This document shows, in pieces, positions 9,317-19,642 of a stretch of 64,000 bases of DNA; positions within the stretch are counted from its first letter, which is position 1, and each line of letters begins with the position of its first letter. Source of the DNA: Thermodesulforhabdaceae bacterium (GTDB taxonomy: Bacteria > Desulfobacterota > Syntrophobacteria > Syntrophobacterales > Thermodesulforhabdaceae); NCBI GenBank assembly GCA_037482015.1, contig JBBFKT010000004.1, positions 108,443 through 172,442 of the forward strand, written 5' to 3'. The notes beneath the pieces were generated by a model. The model had not been told where the DNA came from, did no database searches, and saw only the letters and a list, made by a program, of their open reading frames with translations. The translations under genes and the position numbers were made by a program.

Positions 9317-9919
9317 ATGTCAGATGTCCTTTCGCTGTGCACTCCTATTTTGAGGGAATCTTCTGTAAGACGTTTTATCTTTAACCCTTTTTTTCCTCTG
9401 ACTTTTTGGATTCTGAACCTACTTGAACTTGAAAAAAGGGGAGTTTTTGATAAAAAACCTACTAACTGGACGAGAAGTTTCATTGAACATCATATTAAAA
9501 CTCGCATTTCCTGTTTTGCTACCATTTATAGACGGTTACATCCCGTGCTTATTGGTAAGATCACCGAAGGTTTTTCTCTTGATGAAACCACCGGAGGATA
9601 TTGTAACCACTGCGGACAGTGCTGCTTTTTCTTTGGAGGTCTAGGTAATTTCCCCGAACCGTGGTTTTTTCCTAACCGGTGGAAACGGTTTTTTACAGAT
9701 GGGCTTGGACGAAATCATCTATTTTGTGCTTTCCTATGGGAGTGGCGTCATACTGGAAAAAGTCTTTGCGCTATATACCCATGGCGTCCAATTGTATGCG
9801 ACTTGTTTGGAAAAGAAGAATGTCAGTACTATCTGGAAGCACCGCATTTACCTTACGCCCACCTTGGCATAGCGAGGCATTACATCAGTTCCATACTCAG
9901 AGCCCACAGGTTTCATTGA
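9317..9919 (+). CDS. YkgJ-like cysteine-cluster protein
   Basis: A 200-residue protein with the cysteine pattern CNHCGQCC at about residue 99 and further cysteines in LCAIYPWRPIVCDLF. This arrangement is that of the YkgJ/UPF0153 family (zinc- or iron-sulfur-binding, function unproven). It follows tsaB by 12 bases and could be the last gene of the operon. Its final 72 bases overlap, tail to tail, with the epimerase gene on the other strand. The N-terminal 90 residues are hydrophobic-aromatic and not recognised. Confidence 0.7.
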   Translation: MSDVLSLCTPILRESSVRRFIFNPFFPLTFWILNLLELEKRGVFDKKPTNWTRSFIEHHIKTRISCFATIYRRLHPVLIGKITEGFSLDETTGGYCNHCGQCCFFFGGLGNFPEPWFFPNRWKRFFTDGLGRNHLFCAFLWEWRHTGKSLCAIYPWRPIVCDLFGKEECQYYLEAPHLPYAHLGIARHYISSILRAHRFH

Positions 9920-10897
9920 CTTTTCATACCACTCAATTAATGCTCGTATGCCTTTTTCTAATGGAGTATCGGGATTATAACCTAGAAGGCTAGCAGCTTT
10001 CTTTGTGTTTGCGAAAGTTTTTGGCATATCCGACAGAGGAGCTGGTGTTGGCTTTAAATAAGCTTTTTTTCCTGTAATAGCCTCTACCATTTTGACGAAA
10101 TCGAGAAGTAAGATGGGTTCTCCACGTCCAAGGTTTACTATTTCGTAAGAAAAATCAGCCTTAAGCGATGCTGCTACTCCTTTGGTAATGTCTTCTACAT
10201 AAGTCCAGTCACGATACATCATCCCTGCGTTGTAAAGGGGAACTTCCATACCCTGGTATATACTTTCAATAAGCTTATAAGCCATCATATCGGGGCGGTT
10301 TCTGGGGCCATAGACAGTAAAAAACCTTATTGCCAAAAAAGGAATGCCGTAAATATGGGAATATGTGTATCCGACTAGTTCAGAGCTTCGCTTTGAGGCA
10401 GGGTAGGGGGCAAGAGGAGTTGAACAGGGATCGTCTTCGATGAAAGGTATAATTGTCGTTTTTCCATAAACTGACGATGTGCTTGCAAAGATAAATTTTG
10501 GAGGTTTTGTCCTGGAGCGGGAAGAGCTGATTTTAGCGATTTCATCCAGCAATATGAGTGTTCCTCTCAAATTGACATCAAAGTATAATTCTGGCTGTTC
10601 AATAGATGTTCTGACACCAGGCATAGCTGCAAGATGAAAGATCGCTTCAAGATCATAGCTTGAAATAATATCCCTAACAAGATCTCGATCCCTTATGTCC
10701 CCTTCATAGATGTTAATATTGCTTCCGTAAGCAGATTGAAGCTCTTGAAGGTTTTTTCGCTTGATAAGCGGATCGTAATAGTCATTAAAGTTGTCAATGC
10801 CGACAACGAAATATTGACATTCGCAAAGCCGCTCAACCAATTGACTTCCGATGAAGCCTGCTGCTCCTGTTACTAGAATACACCGTTTAGCATTCAT
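9848..10897 (-). CDS. NAD-dependent sugar-nucleotide epimerase (UDP-glucuronate 4-epimerase-like)
   Basis: Extended short-chain dehydrogenase of 349 residues. The NAD-binding TGAAGFIGSQLVERL is at residues 10-24; the catalytic triad elements are the STSSVYG serine and the PYPASKR tyrosine and lysine. FNDYYDP near residue 37 and the FTVYGPRNRPDM segment resemble UDP-glucuronate 4-epimerases that feed capsule or lipopolysaccharide synthesis. The substrate is an inference. It is the only polysaccharide gene in the window. Confidence 0.85.
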   Translation of the reverse strand: MNAKRCILVTGAAGFIGSQLVERLCECQYFVVGIDNFNDYYDPLIKRKNLQELQSAYGSNINIYEGDIRDRDLVRDIISSYDLEAIFHLAAMPGVRTSIEQPELYFDVNLRGTLILLDEIAKISSSRSRTKPPKFIFASTSSVYGKTTIIPFIEDDPCSTPLAPYPASKRSSELVGYTYSHIYGIPFLAIRFFTVYGPRNRPDMMAYKLIESIYQGMEVPLYNAGMMYRDWTYVEDITKGVAASLKADFSYEIVNLGRGEPILLLDFVKMVEAITGKKAYLKPTPAPLSDMPKTFANTKKAASLLGYNPDTPLEKGIRALIEWYEKSMKPVGSEYGTDVMPRYAKVGVR

Positions 10898-10960
10898 TTC
10901 CGTTTTTCTCTAGAATTTGTTAGTCTAAGTAGATGTTCACTTTTTGATTACTCCCTTAAC

Positions 10961-13420
10961 CTAGCAAATTCTGTCAGTTACCACATTAGGTTCTTCCTTT
11001 GGTTCGTAAATTTGAGTTTTTTCTTCGTCACAAGAATCTGGCTTGGGGGCGAGTTGTTCCGGGGCAACGAGAGCGTGTTTTAGCACTTCTTCCATAATGG
11101 TTACAGGTTCTATATGAAGATCTTTTAGGATCTGATCCGGGATTTCCTTAAGATCCTTCACGTTTTCTTGAGGTATCAAAACGGTGGATATTTTTGCGCG
11201 ATGCGCCGCAAGGATTTTTTCTTTTAGACCTCCGATAGGAAGGATTCTTCCACGGAGAGTGATTTCACCCGTCATAGCCACGTCATGTCTTACAGGAATG
11301 CCAGTGAGGGCAGATACTATAGCAGTTGCCATTGTTATGCCGGCTGAAGGCCCATCTTTTGGAATGGCTCCTTCTGGAACGTGGATATGAATGTCAAGAT
11401 TTTCGTGGAAATCAGGGTTAATTCCAAAATCTCTAGATCTGGATCTGACATAGCTTATTGCAGCGTGAGCGGATTCTTGCATAACTTCGCCAAGCTTTCC
11501 GGTGATCGTTATTTTCCCTTTACCTGGCATGGTTACAACTTCGATACCAAGGATTTCTCCACCAAACTCTGTCCAGGCGAGTCCCATTGCTAACCCGATT
11601 TCATCCTGTTCTTCTGCATGTCCATAACGGTATCTGGGGACTCCAAGGTATGTCTGGATAAGTTCTCCATCCAGTTCAACTCTAACGGATCGTCCATTTT
11701 CTGCTACCTGTCGAGCAACTTTTCGGCATATTGAGGCTATCTCGCGTTCCAGGTTTCTAACGCCTGCTTCCTTTGTGTAGTGCCTTATGATGAAAAGTAT
11801 TGCATCATCAGAAAAAACCACATTCTCCTCGGATATGCCGTGTTGAGCGCACTGCTTCTTTATTAGGAAATGACGAGCTATTTGTAGTTTTTCCCATTCG
11901 GTATAGCCTGGAATCCGAATGATTTCCATTCGATCCTGGAGTGGTAAAGGTATAGAGTGAAGCATATTGGCCGTGGTGATGAAAAAGACCTCGGATAAGT
12001 CGTAATCAAGGTCCAGGTAATGGTCATTGAAAGCGTAATTTTGTTCTGGGTCTAGCACTTCCAGCAAAGCTGCAGATGGGTCGCCTCTAAAATCAGAACT
12101 CAATTTATCTACTTCATCGAGACACATTACGGGATTTTTGGTTTTTGCTCGCTTCATGCTCTGGATGATTTTTCCAGGGAGTGCACCTATGTATGTCCGA
12201 CGGTGACCTCTAATTTCAGCTTCGTCACGAACGCCTCCCAATGAAAGGCGGACAAAATTTCTGTTCATAGCTCGAGCTATAGATCGAGCAAGAGATGTTT
12301 TACCTACGCCGGGAGGTCCCACAAAGCACAAAATAGGCCCTTTCATTTTATCTACCAGAGCCTGAACAGCGAGATATTCCAGAATACGCTCTTTCGGTTT
12401 TTCCAGACCAAAATGGTCTTCCTCAAGCACCCTGGCCGCTTCCTTGATATCAACTTTATCTCTGGTCTTTTCAAACCACGGGACCGAAAGAATCCAGTCA
12501 ATATAGTTCCTCACCACTGTTGCTTCTGCGCTCATTGGTGACATGAATTTGAGTTTTTTGAATTCGGCTCTAACTTTAGCTGCTGCTTCTTTGGGCAGTC
12601 GTTTCTTTTTGATACGTTTTTCTAGCTCTTCCAGTTCCGATCTAAAGTCATCCTTTTCCCCCATCTCTTTCTGAATGGCTTTCATCTGCTCATTTAGATA
12701 GTATTCTCGCTGGGTCTTTTCCATCTGTTTTTTGATGCGGTTTTTGATTCGTTCTTCCGTCTTCGCAATCTCTATTTCAGCACGGATGTAGCCCAGCACC
12801 AGCTCAAGACATTTGAGCAGATTTGGAGCCTCCAGGATGCTTTGTTTTGATTCAAGCTTGAAGGGTAGATAAGTAGCTGCCATTTCAACGAGACGGTAGG
12901 GATCGTCAACCGATTTAATGGACTCCACTACATCATTTGTTATCTTTTTATTGTATTTGGCGTATTCTTCAACAGCTTCAAGAATTCCCCGATAGAGAGC
13001 CTCCACATCAACGGCTTTATCTTCCGGGATTTCCTCTTCTTCAATAAGTTTTACTTCTACCATGAAACATTCTTGATCAGGTATGTATCTGGCAATCCGG
13101 CCTCTATACTCTCCTTCCACAAGCACCTTTACGGTTCCATCGGGAAGGCGAAGGATCTGCAGTATATTAGCCACCACACCCACTCTGTAGATGTCATCTT
13201 CCTTGGGAACATCGATCTTAGCTTGCTTTTGAGCCGCAAGAAAGATCTTTTTGTCCTTCCCGACAGCCCTTTCTAGTGCTCTTATGGATCGATCCCTACC
13301 CACGAAGAGAGGCATAGGAACGGAAGTAAAAACGACAATGTCTCTTAAAGGTAAAAGAGGCAGAGTCAGTGTTTGTGATTGTTCTTGGTCTCTCCCCTTG
13401 GGACGGATCAACTTAAACAT
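10961..13420 (-). CDS. lon: ATP-dependent protease Lon
   Basis: Soluble AAA+ serine protease that removes misfolded and regulatory proteins; 819 residues. In order: N-terminal substrate domain ([12 protein letters not shown]), coiled coil, Walker [10 protein letters not shown], Walker B CLDEVDKL, and the protease domain with PKDGPSAG (catalytic Ser about 692) and [12 protein letters not shown] (Lys about 735). Start ATG follows AAAGGGGAAA. It lies 22 bases downstream of clpX and is probably cotranscribed with it. The last 30 or so residues form a charged, proline-rich tail. Confidence 0.97.
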   Translation of the reverse strand: MFKLIRPKGRDQEQSQTLTLPLLPLRDIVVFTSVPMPLFVGRDRSIRALERAVGKDKKIFLAAQKQAKIDVPKEDDIYRVGVVANILQILRLPDGTVKVLVEGEYRGRIARYIPDQECFMVEVKLIEEEEIPEDKAVDVEALYRGILEAVEEYAKYNKKITNDVVESIKSVDDPYRLVEMAATYLPFKLESKQSILEAPNLLKCLELVLGYIRAEIEIAKTEERIKNRIKKQMEKTQREYYLNEQMKAIQKEMGEKDDFRSELEELEKRIKKKRLPKEAAAKVRAEFKKLKFMSPMSAEATVVRNYIDWILSVPWFEKTRDKVDIKEAARVLEEDHFGLEKPKERILEYLAVQALVDKMKGPILCFVGPPGVGKTSLARSIARAMNRNFVRLSLGGVRDEAEIRGHRRTYIGALPGKIIQSMKRAKTKNPVMCLDEVDKLSSDFRGDPSAALLEVLDPEQNYAFNDHYLDLDYDLSEVFFITTANMLHSIPLPLQDRMEIIRIPGYTEWEKLQIARHFLIKKQCAQHGISEENVVFSDDAILFIIRHYTKEAGVRNLEREIASICRKVARQVAENGRSVRVELDGELIQTYLGVPRYRYGHAEEQDEIGLAMGLAWTEFGGEILGIEVVTMPGKGKITITGKLGEVMQESAHAAISYVRSRSRDFGINPDFHENLDIHIHVPEGAIPKDGPSAGITMATAIVSALTGIPVRHDVAMTGEITLRGRILPIGGLKEKILAAHRAKISTVLIPQENVKDLKEIPDQILKDLHIEPVTIMEEVLKHALVAPEQLAPKPDSCDEEKTQIYEPKEEPNVVTDRIC

Positions 13421-13442
13421 ATTTATTTCCCCTTTCTATTCC

Positions 13443-14702
13443 TTAGGCTATTTCTCTGCTTTGTCCTTCAAAGATAAGCATGGGTTTTTGAGCTCTCAAG
13501 ACCACATCCTCATCCACAACGCATTCTTTTACGCCTCTAATGGATGGAATTTCATACATGACATCAAGCATTATGCTTTCCATTATGGCTCTTAGACCCC
13601 TTGCGCCCGACTTCCTTCTGAGAGCTTCTTTGGAGATGGCTCTTAAAGCAGATTCGGTAAACCTTAACTTAACGTTTTCCATCTCAAAGAGCTTCTGATA
13701 CTGCCTGACAAGAGCGTTTTTCGGTTCTACTAGGATTCGAACCATCTCGTCTTCGGTGAGTTCATCGAGAGTAGCAATAACTGGAAGACGCCCCACGAAT
13801 TCTGGGATCATGCCAAATTTTATTAAATCTTCTGGCTGGACTTCAGCGAGAATTTCACCAACTCGCCTTTCCTTTTTGCTGGTAACCTGTGCTCCAAATC
13901 CTAAACCTCGCACACCTATCCTTGCCTGGATGATATTTTCCAGATAATTGAAGGCTCCGCCACATATGAAGAGTATATTGGTGGTGTCTATCTTTATAAA
14001 ATCCTGCTGGGGATGTTTACGTCCCCCCTTTGGTGGCACGTTAGAAATTGTCCCTTCTAGAATTTTGAGAAGAGCCTGTTGCACACCTTCACCTGAAACG
14101 TCTCGAGTGATTGACGGGCTGTCAGATTTCTTGGCGATTTTATCTATTTCGTCGATATAGACGATGCCCTTGGAGGCCCGTTCAATGTCGTAATCGGCCG
14201 CCTGGATTAAGTTAACCAGGATATTTTCTACGTCTTCCCCCACGTAGCCTGCCTCGGTAAGCGTTGTGGCGTCGGCTATAGTGAAGGGGACGTTTAGCAT
14301 CTTTGCAAGGGTTTGAGCCAGTAGAGTTTTACCGCTTCCGGTAGGACCAATCATAAGGATGTTGCTTTTTTCAATCTCAACATCACCCTTGCGTTTGTCG
14401 ATCTTGGTTTCAATGCGCTTATAGTGGTTGTAAACGGCCACAGAAAGAATCTTTTTGGCTGTTTCTTGACCAATTACATATTGATCGAGAAAGGCTTTAA
14501 TTTCAGCTGGCTTAGGAAGTTTTGATGTTCGTTCTGCCTCTTCTTTTTCATTTTCTTCAGCAATGATGTCGTTACAGAGTTCAACGCATTCGTCGCAGAT
14601 ATACACTGCAGGTCCTGCGATGAGCTTCTTTACCTCATCCTGACTTTTTCCACAAAACGAACATCTTAACTCTCCCATGCGATCGTCTCTTCTTCGTGCC
14701 AT
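13443..14702 (-). CDS. clpX: ClpX ATPase subunit of the ClpXP protease
   Basis: Unfoldase that recognises tagged substrates and feeds them to ClpP. The N-terminal zinc-binding domain shows CSFCGKSQ and [10 protein letters not shown] (four cysteines), followed by Walker [13 protein letters not shown], Walker [10 protein letters not shown] and the pore/sensor blocks of the AAA+ core; 419 residues. Unlike the usual clpP-clpX pair, 281 bases with a clear clpP terminator separate the two, so clpX (with lon) needs its own promoter. Confidence 0.97.
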   Translation of the reverse strand: MARRRDDRMGELRCSFCGKSQDEVKKLIAGPAVYICDECVELCNDIIAEENEKEEAERTSKLPKPAEIKAFLDQYVIGQETAKKILSVAVYNHYKRIETKIDKRKGDVEIEKSNILMIGPTGSGKTLLAQTLAKMLNVPFTIADATTLTEAGYVGEDVENILVNLIQAADYDIERASKGIVYIDEIDKIAKKSDSPSITRDVSGEGVQQALLKILEGTISNVPPKGGRKHPQQDFIKIDTTNILFICGGAFNYLENIIQARIGVRGLGFGAQVTSKKERRVGEILAEVQPEDLIKFGMIPEFVGRLPVIATLDELTEDEMVRILVEPKNALVRQYQKLFEMENVKLRFTESALRAISKEALRRKSGARGLRAIMESIMLDVMYEIPSIRGVKECVVDEDVVLRAQKPMLIFEGQSREIA

Positions 14703-14819
14703 TACGAATTCCTCCTTCTATACTTGGCGTGGTGTTGTCACGCACGCCCTTTTACTCAAATTTAATGCCCTCCCTTAAAAACATCCACTAATTCTCATAA
14801 AGCACCTGTGGGAAGGCTG

Positions 14820-14832
14820 CTAATGTAGTATA
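14820..14832 (-). promoter_or_regulatory. Possible clpX-lon promoter (-10 element)
   Basis: On the minus strand TATACT at 14832-14827 matches a sigma-70 -10 box well, but the -35 region is weak. It falls in the 200-base gap between the clpP terminator and clpX, where a promoter is required. Confidence 0.3.
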
Positions 14833-14905
14833 ACCATTTTACTTGATTAAATCCAGCAAGAGATATTGGCAATTAACAAATCTCCCGAATTTTAGGAATA
14901 AAATA

Positions 14906-14947
14906 AAGGAGAGATAGGGTTGTTAACACCGTCCGCTATCTCTCCTT
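14906..14947 (-). terminator. Terminator after clpP
   Basis: A 12-bp stem, AAGGAGAGATAG at 14906-14917 with its complement at 14936-14947, followed on the minus strand by TTTATTTTATT. Intrinsic terminator ending the tig-clpP transcript. Confidence 0.85.
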
Positions 14948-14983
14948 GATTTATCTAAGGCGGGAAATTTCTTGGGTGGAAGG

Positions 14984-15613
14984 TTATACATTTGTATCGG
15001 GAGCAGGTTTTTTCTTGGGATCTCTGGAGTATATGACTTCGTCTATGATACCGTATTCCTTTGCTTGTTCTCCGCCCATGTAAAAGTCACGTTCTGTATC
15101 TTTTGCTATTTGTTCAAGTGGCCGTCCTGTGTGAATCATCAGTATCCGGTTTAATTCTTCTCGTAGGCGAAGAATCTCTCGTGCTTGAATCTCCACATCT
15201 GTTGCCTGTCCTTGGAAACCACCCATGGGCTGGTGTAAAAGTATTCGGGAATGGGGAAGGGCGTAGCGCTTTCCTTTGACCCCTGCAGCAAGTAGCACTG
15301 CTGCCATGCTTGCTGCCTGTCCCATGCACAGAGTTGATACATCAGGCTTTATATATTGCATGGTGTCGTAGATTGCTAAGCCTGCGGTTACCAATCCCCC
15401 CGGGGAGTTGATGTAAAAATATATGTCTTTGTCCGGGTCTTCTGATTCCAGAAAGAGCATCTGTGCGATGATAACGTTAGCTACATCATCGGTTATGGGA
15501 GTTCCTAGAAAAATTATTCTATCCCGCAAAAGCCTGGAATAAATATCAAAAGCTCTCTCGCCTCGGCTGCTTTGTTCAATAACAATTGGTATTAGAGACG
15601 CCATAGGTTTCAA
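14984..15613 (-). CDS. clpP: ClpP serine protease subunit
   Basis: Proteolytic barrel subunit, 209 residues. The catalytic serine lies in GQAASMAAV, the histidine in LLHQPMGG, and the aspartate in the [12 protein letters not shown] segment. The first residues ([20 protein letters not shown]) are the usual propeptide and axial-loop region. Its start overlaps the trigger-factor stop by four bases, so the two are translationally coupled. Confidence 0.97.
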   Translation of the reverse strand: MKPMASLIPIVIEQSSRGERAFDIYSRLLRDRIIFLGTPITDDVANVIIAQMLFLESEDPDKDIYFYINSPGGLVTAGLAIYDTMQYIKPDVSTLCMGQAASMAAVLLAAGVKGKRYALPHSRILLHQPMGGFQGQATDVEIQAREILRLREELNRILMIHTGRPLEQIAKDTERDFYMGGEQAKEYGIIDEVIYSRDPKKKPAPDTNV

Positions 15614-16956
15614 TTTGCTCCTTCCTCCTTTTGAATATTGTCTTCAGCTTTTTCTTCTGTGGCGGAACCCTGCGAATTTTCAACTATTACAGCATTATCT
15701 ATAATCCATTTCATGGTTTTATCATAGAGTCTTGCTTCTTTAAGTTTTTCGAAATAAGGATGGTTTTGGATTTGTTCTCGCACGTTTTCTCCGGCATCTC
15801 CGAGCATTTTGACCATCGAATCAACAATTTCCTGCTCTTCTTCCTCCGATAGGCTAATTCCTTCCTTTTGGGCAATTTTGTCCAGGATAAGATCTAGCTT
15901 TAGAGCCATTTCAGCTTCCGGCCTCATCCTTTCCTTGGATTCAGAAGTTCGAAAGACTCCATCGGGTAGTCGAATGCCCTGACGCTCAAATTGAAACCTC
16001 AGATTGGACAACTGTTCTTCAATTTTCCTTTGAATTGCCTTCTCAGGAAGTGGAAAATTATGGAGTTCCAGAAGCTTTTTCTGCACCTGAGCTTCCATAA
16101 AATATCTACGGTTATCTTCACGCGTTTTTTCTATGCGATCCCGGATAGCCTGTTTCAGTTCTTCAAAGGAGGAATAACCCACAGCCTTTGCGAGATTATC
16201 GTCCAGGTCCGGCAATTTTTTCTCAAGCACTTCTTTAAGACGAATTTCCAACTTTACTGTTTGGTTGCGCCATGCTTCAAGGGGAGCATTATCGTCGAAA
16301 GAGAATTCCAAAATCCAGGTTTCTCCCGGCTTCATACCGATTATTTGTCGCTCAACGTTCAGATTGAACTTTCCGTTACCTATCTCTATTTCTATATCTC
16401 GAAAATCCTCTATTTGAGACTGTTCTTTTGGTACATCTAACCTTAATATATCACAGATTGCAATCAAACCTTCTCTAAGGCTTTCATTTTTCAGAGATAC
16501 AAACTCGGCTTGTTCGTGTCTGATAGTTTCTAATTGATCCTGTAAGGCTTCATCTATTGATCTAACTTCTTTGGGGGCTTCAAGTTCCATTCCCTTGTAA
16601 CCGGTGACATCAAAGGATGGTGCCACCTCCACCACCGTCGTATATACAAGGCTACCGTCTTCAGTGTAATGAAAGTCCTCCAAATCAGCCTGTGAAAGTG
16701 GCTTGATCTGCTGTGATTCTACGGCTTCTTGAAAAGTTTCATTGATAAGATCCTGTGCAACTTCCCCTTCGATCGCCTTTCCGTAAAGGCTTTTGATCAA
16801 GCTAACCGGTGCCTTACCAGGTCGGAAACCCTTAATATGAGCTTTCCGTGCCACAGATCGGTATCGTTTTTCAATCTCTGGTTGCACCTTACTAGCGGGA
16901 ATTTCAACCGTTACCTTTTTTTGAGTCTCCGTCCAATCGCTGACCTGTACCCTCAT
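15610..16956 (-). CDS. tig: Trigger factor
   Basis: Ribosome-associated chaperone with peptidyl-prolyl isomerase domain, 448 residues. The ribosome-binding tail carries the GFRPGKAP signature near residue 45; the FKBP-like middle domain spans about 160-245 and is diverged; the rest is the helical C-terminal arm domain. The C-terminus is acidic with a run of E, K and N. It precedes clpP in the normal tig-clpP order and follows tRNA-Leu on the same strand. Confidence 0.95.
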   Translation of the reverse strand: MRVQVSDWTETQKKVTVEIPASKVQPEIEKRYRSVARKAHIKGFRPGKAPVSLIKSLYGKAIEGEVAQDLINETFQEAVESQQIKPLSQADLEDFHYTEDGSLVYTTVVEVAPSFDVTGYKGMELEAPKEVRSIDEALQDQLETIRHEQAEFVSLKNESLREGLIAICDILRLDVPKEQSQIEDFRDIEIEIGNGKFNLNVERQIIGMKPGETWILEFSFDDNAPLEAWRNQTVKLEIRLKEVLEKKLPDLDDNLAKAVGYSSFEELKQAIRDRIEKTREDNRRYFMEAQVQKKLLELHNFPLPEKAIQRKIEEQLSNLRFQFERQGIRLPDGVFRTSESKERMRPEAEMALKLDLILDKIAQKEGISLSEEEEQEIVDSMVKMLGDAGENVREQIQNHPYFEKLKEARLYDKTMKWIIDNAVIVENSQGSATEEKAEDNIQKEEGAN

Positions 16957-17077
16957 CTCTTCTATGACCTTTCCTAGTGAATAATTCCAATCTTTTTTAT
17001 AACGTCCCCTCTAGAATTTGACTTCTGTGTGAACACCAAATTGCTAAATATTCACGCTCGTCCATTTCAGTAAACCG

Positions 17078-17160
17078 TGGTGCGAGAGGGGGGACTCGAA
17101 CCCCCATGGTTTCCCACTGGATCCTAAGTCCAGCGCGTATGCCAATTTCGCCACTCTCGC
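17078..17160 (-). tRNA. tRNA-Leu (anticodon UAG)
   Basis: On the minus strand the acceptor stem GCGAGAG pairs with CTCTCGC, the anticodon stem CTGGA/TCCAG encloses the loop CTTAGGA giving anticodon TAG, and a short class II variable arm (TGGGAAACCA) precedes a GGGGGTTCGAGTCCCCC T-arm. The 3' CCA is encoded in the DNA. It reads CUA and, by wobble, other CUN leucine codons. Confidence 0.95.
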
Positions 17161-17248
17161 ACAAATCCTCGCCCTAAACGGTTGAAACCTTATTATTTTC
17201 AGGCTATCATTGTCAAGAGTCAAAACCCGTTATCAGGAGTTTGCCTGA

Positions 17249-17806
17249 ATGTTATACCGAATTATTCGATCTGGCAAGTTCGAGTTTTTCTATTCACTTG
17301 CTTTGGTAGGTTACAGAGCAACAGGAAAAACCACAGTTGGGAAGATATTGGCCCATCGGCTGGGATGGAACTTTTTAGATATGGACGAACTGCTTGTAAA
17401 ACGTTTTGGTATGACAATCAGTGATTGGGTAAGTCTTTACGGGTGGAATTCCTTTAGAGATGAAGAGATGAGACTCTTAAAAGATCTTGCTGTAGAAAAA
17501 CAGGTAGTTTTAGCCACTGGTGGGGGAGTGGTAGAAAGAGCGGAAAATAGAGAACTTCTTAAAAAGAACTTCTTTGTTGTTTGGCTTAAATGCTCTTCGG
17601 AAGAGATATTGAACAGGCTTAAAAAGGACGAAAAGTCGTTTAAATATAGACCATCCCTTACCGAGCTTGGGCTTTTTAACGAGATAGTTCACGTTCTCTT
17701 GGTTCGTGAGCCTCTTTACCGAGAAGTCGCTCACGTTTCAGTGGATGTTAATGGAAAGAATCCTGAGATGGTTAGCGAAGAGATTATTAAGGCATTTTCA
17801 TTTTGA
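17249..17806 (+). CDS. aroK: Shikimate kinase
   Basis: Phosphorylates shikimate with ATP on the way to chorismate; 185 residues. The P-loop GYRATGKTT is at residues 22-30, the shikimate-binding DMDELL and FRDEEM acids follow, and TGGGVV marks the substrate glycine loop. The start is preceded by CAGGAG with 9-base spacing. The first 15 residues (MLYRIIRSGKFEFFY) are an unusual extension before the first strand. aroQ of the same pathway lies 4 kb away. Confidence 0.92.
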   Translation: MLYRIIRSGKFEFFYSLALVGYRATGKTTVGKILAHRLGWNFLDMDELLVKRFGMTISDWVSLYGWNSFRDEEMRLLKDLAVEKQVVLATGGGVVERAENRELLKKNFFVVWLKCSSEEILNRLKKDEKSFKYRPSLTELGLFNEIVHVLLVREPLYREVAHVSVDVNGKNPEMVSEEIIKAFSF

Positions 17807-17968
17807 ATTTGAAAATATATGCGTTTTAGTTCGTTCCTACGCAAAATAAATTTTGAAATACTGGGCAGATGGCGTCTGTAATTTTTAAGTAATTAGTTAG
17901 ACGTGATATAGATTGTGGTAACCAGTTTGGCAAGGTTTTGGGGTTTTTAACGAGGAGGTGAAAATGCA

Positions 17969-19192
17969 GTGAGAGTGCTCATGTTTGTTGGGAAGGGAGG
18001 AGTAGGGAAAACCAGCATGGCGGCTGCGACTGCTCTTAGAGCAGCAAGGCTTGGTTATCGAACTCTTATCCTCTCGCTTGATATTGCTCATAACCTCTCC
18101 GATATTTTCGACCTAGACCGATCTCTTTTCGACATGGCTGACGGAAAACCTGTTAAGGTTACAGATAATCTCTATATCCAAGAACTTGACATGCACCGTG
18201 AGCTGCAAAGGAACTGGAAAGAAGTGCACGACTATCTTTCTCTTCTTCTGAACACAGCAGGGTTTCATGATGTTCTTGCAGAAGAACTTGCCATTCTTCC
18301 TGGTATGGAAGAAGTGAGTGCCCTTCTCTGGATGAATGCTTATGTTAAAAATAAAAGTTTCGATGCAGTAATCTTGGATTGTGCACCTACAGGTGAATCA
18401 CTTCGGTTTATAAGTATTCCTACCGCATTAGAGTGGTATATTAAAAAAATCTTTAAACTTGAAAGAAGTATTGCACGAATTGTAAGACCTATTGTGAAGC
18501 ATGTTTCGGATGTGCCGATGCCGGAAGAATCGTATTTCAATGGCGTTGAGCGGTTGTTTAGCAAACTTCATGGATCGGCGGAAATTCTTACTGATCCGCA
18601 AATAACCAGCGTTCGACTTGTCACTAATCCCGAAAAGATCGTTCTCAAGGAAACTCTCAGAGCTTTCATGTATTTTGCTTTGTATAAAGTTAACGTGGAT
18701 GCGATTATTTTGAACAGGCTCATTCCTCCCTCGGTTACTGATAGTTATTTTACCCACTGGAAGGAGATTCACGCCCGCTATGCTGCCAAGGCAAAAGAAT
18801 ATTTTGATCCGATTCCTATACTTACTGTCGACCTTTTTGATGGTGAGATAGTGGGTATAAGAAGTCTTGAAAGCCTGGGAGAAGTGCTTTACGGTGATCG
18901 CAACCCTTTAAGTGTTTTTTACTACGGAATTCCTTTTGAGTTTTCCAAGGATGGCGATTATACAGTGGTTAGAATTAACATACCCTTTGCTAATAAAAAC
19001 GATGTTGAGGTTTACAGAGTTGGAGATGAACTGGTTGTCAGACTGGGCGCATGCAGAAGAAATATTCCTTTACCCAGGTCTTCACTTGGAGCAGGTGGAG
19101 AGATCAGGGCAAGGTTTAACAACGGGCGACTTGAAGTTTTAATAGGAGGTCAAAAAAATGGAGCAACGGGAAGAGAGGAAGGTTTCATGTAA
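17969..19192 (+). CDS. ArsA/Get3-family ATPase with HSP20-like C-terminal domain
   Basis: Deviant-Walker P-loop ATPase: GKGGVGKTSMAAA at residues 8-20, switch I SLDIAHNLSDIF, and the Walker B-like LDCAPTGESLRF. Residues about 315-395 (from GIPFEFSKDGDYTVVRINIP) form a beta-rich domain like the alpha-crystallin-type domain of bacterial ArsA proteins. The paired metal-binding cysteines of arsenite pumps are not evident, so arsenite transport is not supported. GTG at 17969 is used; a GAGGAGGTG site precedes it, and an in-between ATG CAG TGA mini-frame at 17964 overlaps the start. The downstream small gene overlaps by 35 bases. Confidence 0.8.
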   Translation: MRVLMFVGKGGVGKTSMAAATALRAARLGYRTLILSLDIAHNLSDIFDLDRSLFDMADGKPVKVTDNLYIQELDMHRELQRNWKEVHDYLSLLLNTAGFHDVLAEELAILPGMEEVSALLWMNAYVKNKSFDAVILDCAPTGESLRFISIPTALEWYIKKIFKLERSIARIVRPIVKHVSDVPMPEESYFNGVERLFSKLHGSAEILTDPQITSVRLVTNPEKIVLKETLRAFMYFALYKVNVDAIILNRLIPPSVTDSYFTHWKEIHARYAAKAKEYFDPIPILTVDLFDGEIVGIRSLESLGEVLYGDRNPLSVFYYGIPFEFSKDGDYTVVRINIPFANKNDVEVYRVGDELVVRLGACRRNIPLPRSSLGAGGEIRARFNNGRLEVLIGGQKNGATGREEGFM

Positions 19193-19400
19193 GGAGGGAA
19201 TTTATGCCTGTCCTGTGGGACAGTTCTTTTCGTTTGTTGAGAAAAGTCTGGGAATAACTAGCGAGTTTAAGAAACACATTTACAATTCGAAGATAGAGTT
19301 TCTCAAGGCGGTGAGATCGCTTATTGATGGTAGAATCAAAGACTTAGAGGATAGAATTAACGCTTCTACTAAACGAGCAGAGCGAGTGGAGATTGAATAG
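19158..19400 (+). CDS. Small conserved-looking protein coupled to the ArsA-type ATPase
   Basis: 80 residues, not recognised. It has two cysteines early (C11 and C18, in SCKEGIYACPVGQFF), then a charged helical stretch with heptad character (KAVRSLIDGRIKDLEDRINA) suggesting a short amphipathic or coiled-coil helix. AGGAGG precedes the ATG at good spacing, inside the end of the ATPase gene, so it is probably real and made with the ATPase. It could be a substrate, adaptor or regulator of it. Confidence 0.6.
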   Translation: MEQREERKVSCKEGIYACPVGQFFSFVEKSLGITSEFKKHIYNSKIEFLKAVRSLIDGRIKDLEDRINASTKRAERVEIE

Positions 19401-19481
19401 TCTACATAAACAGTCCGGATTTTTTGAGGTCGAGAATGTCCGAAAAAATGGCGGTTATAGTGTTTGCGGATGCTATATCAG

Positions 19482-19505
19482 AGGGGCATGGCATGCCATG
19501 CCCCT
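19482..19505. repeat. Solo palindrome of the dispersed repeat family
   Basis: A perfect 24-bp palindrome with the same frame as the repeat ends: GGGGC, then ATG, GCATGC, CAT, GCCCC. The rest of the 150-bp repeat is absent. It lies in the 240-base gap between two genes that converge. The gap otherwise shows nothing recognisable. Confidence 0.75.
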
Positions 19506-19642
19506 ACCAGGCTATTTTCACAATGGTGTATTGATCTTATGCCCGCAGTGGATAGAAAGGCGCTGCTAGACATAAAAAGCTAGATGGGTTTATACATACC
19601 AACCGTAGTTAGTTGTAAGGTCTTTGTTGGAGAAGGTTTACT

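Noticed and set aside
17969..19192. Arsenite efflux ATPase (arsA)
   Set aside because: No arsB, arsD or arsR nearby and no clear metal cysteines; only the broader ATPase family is supported.
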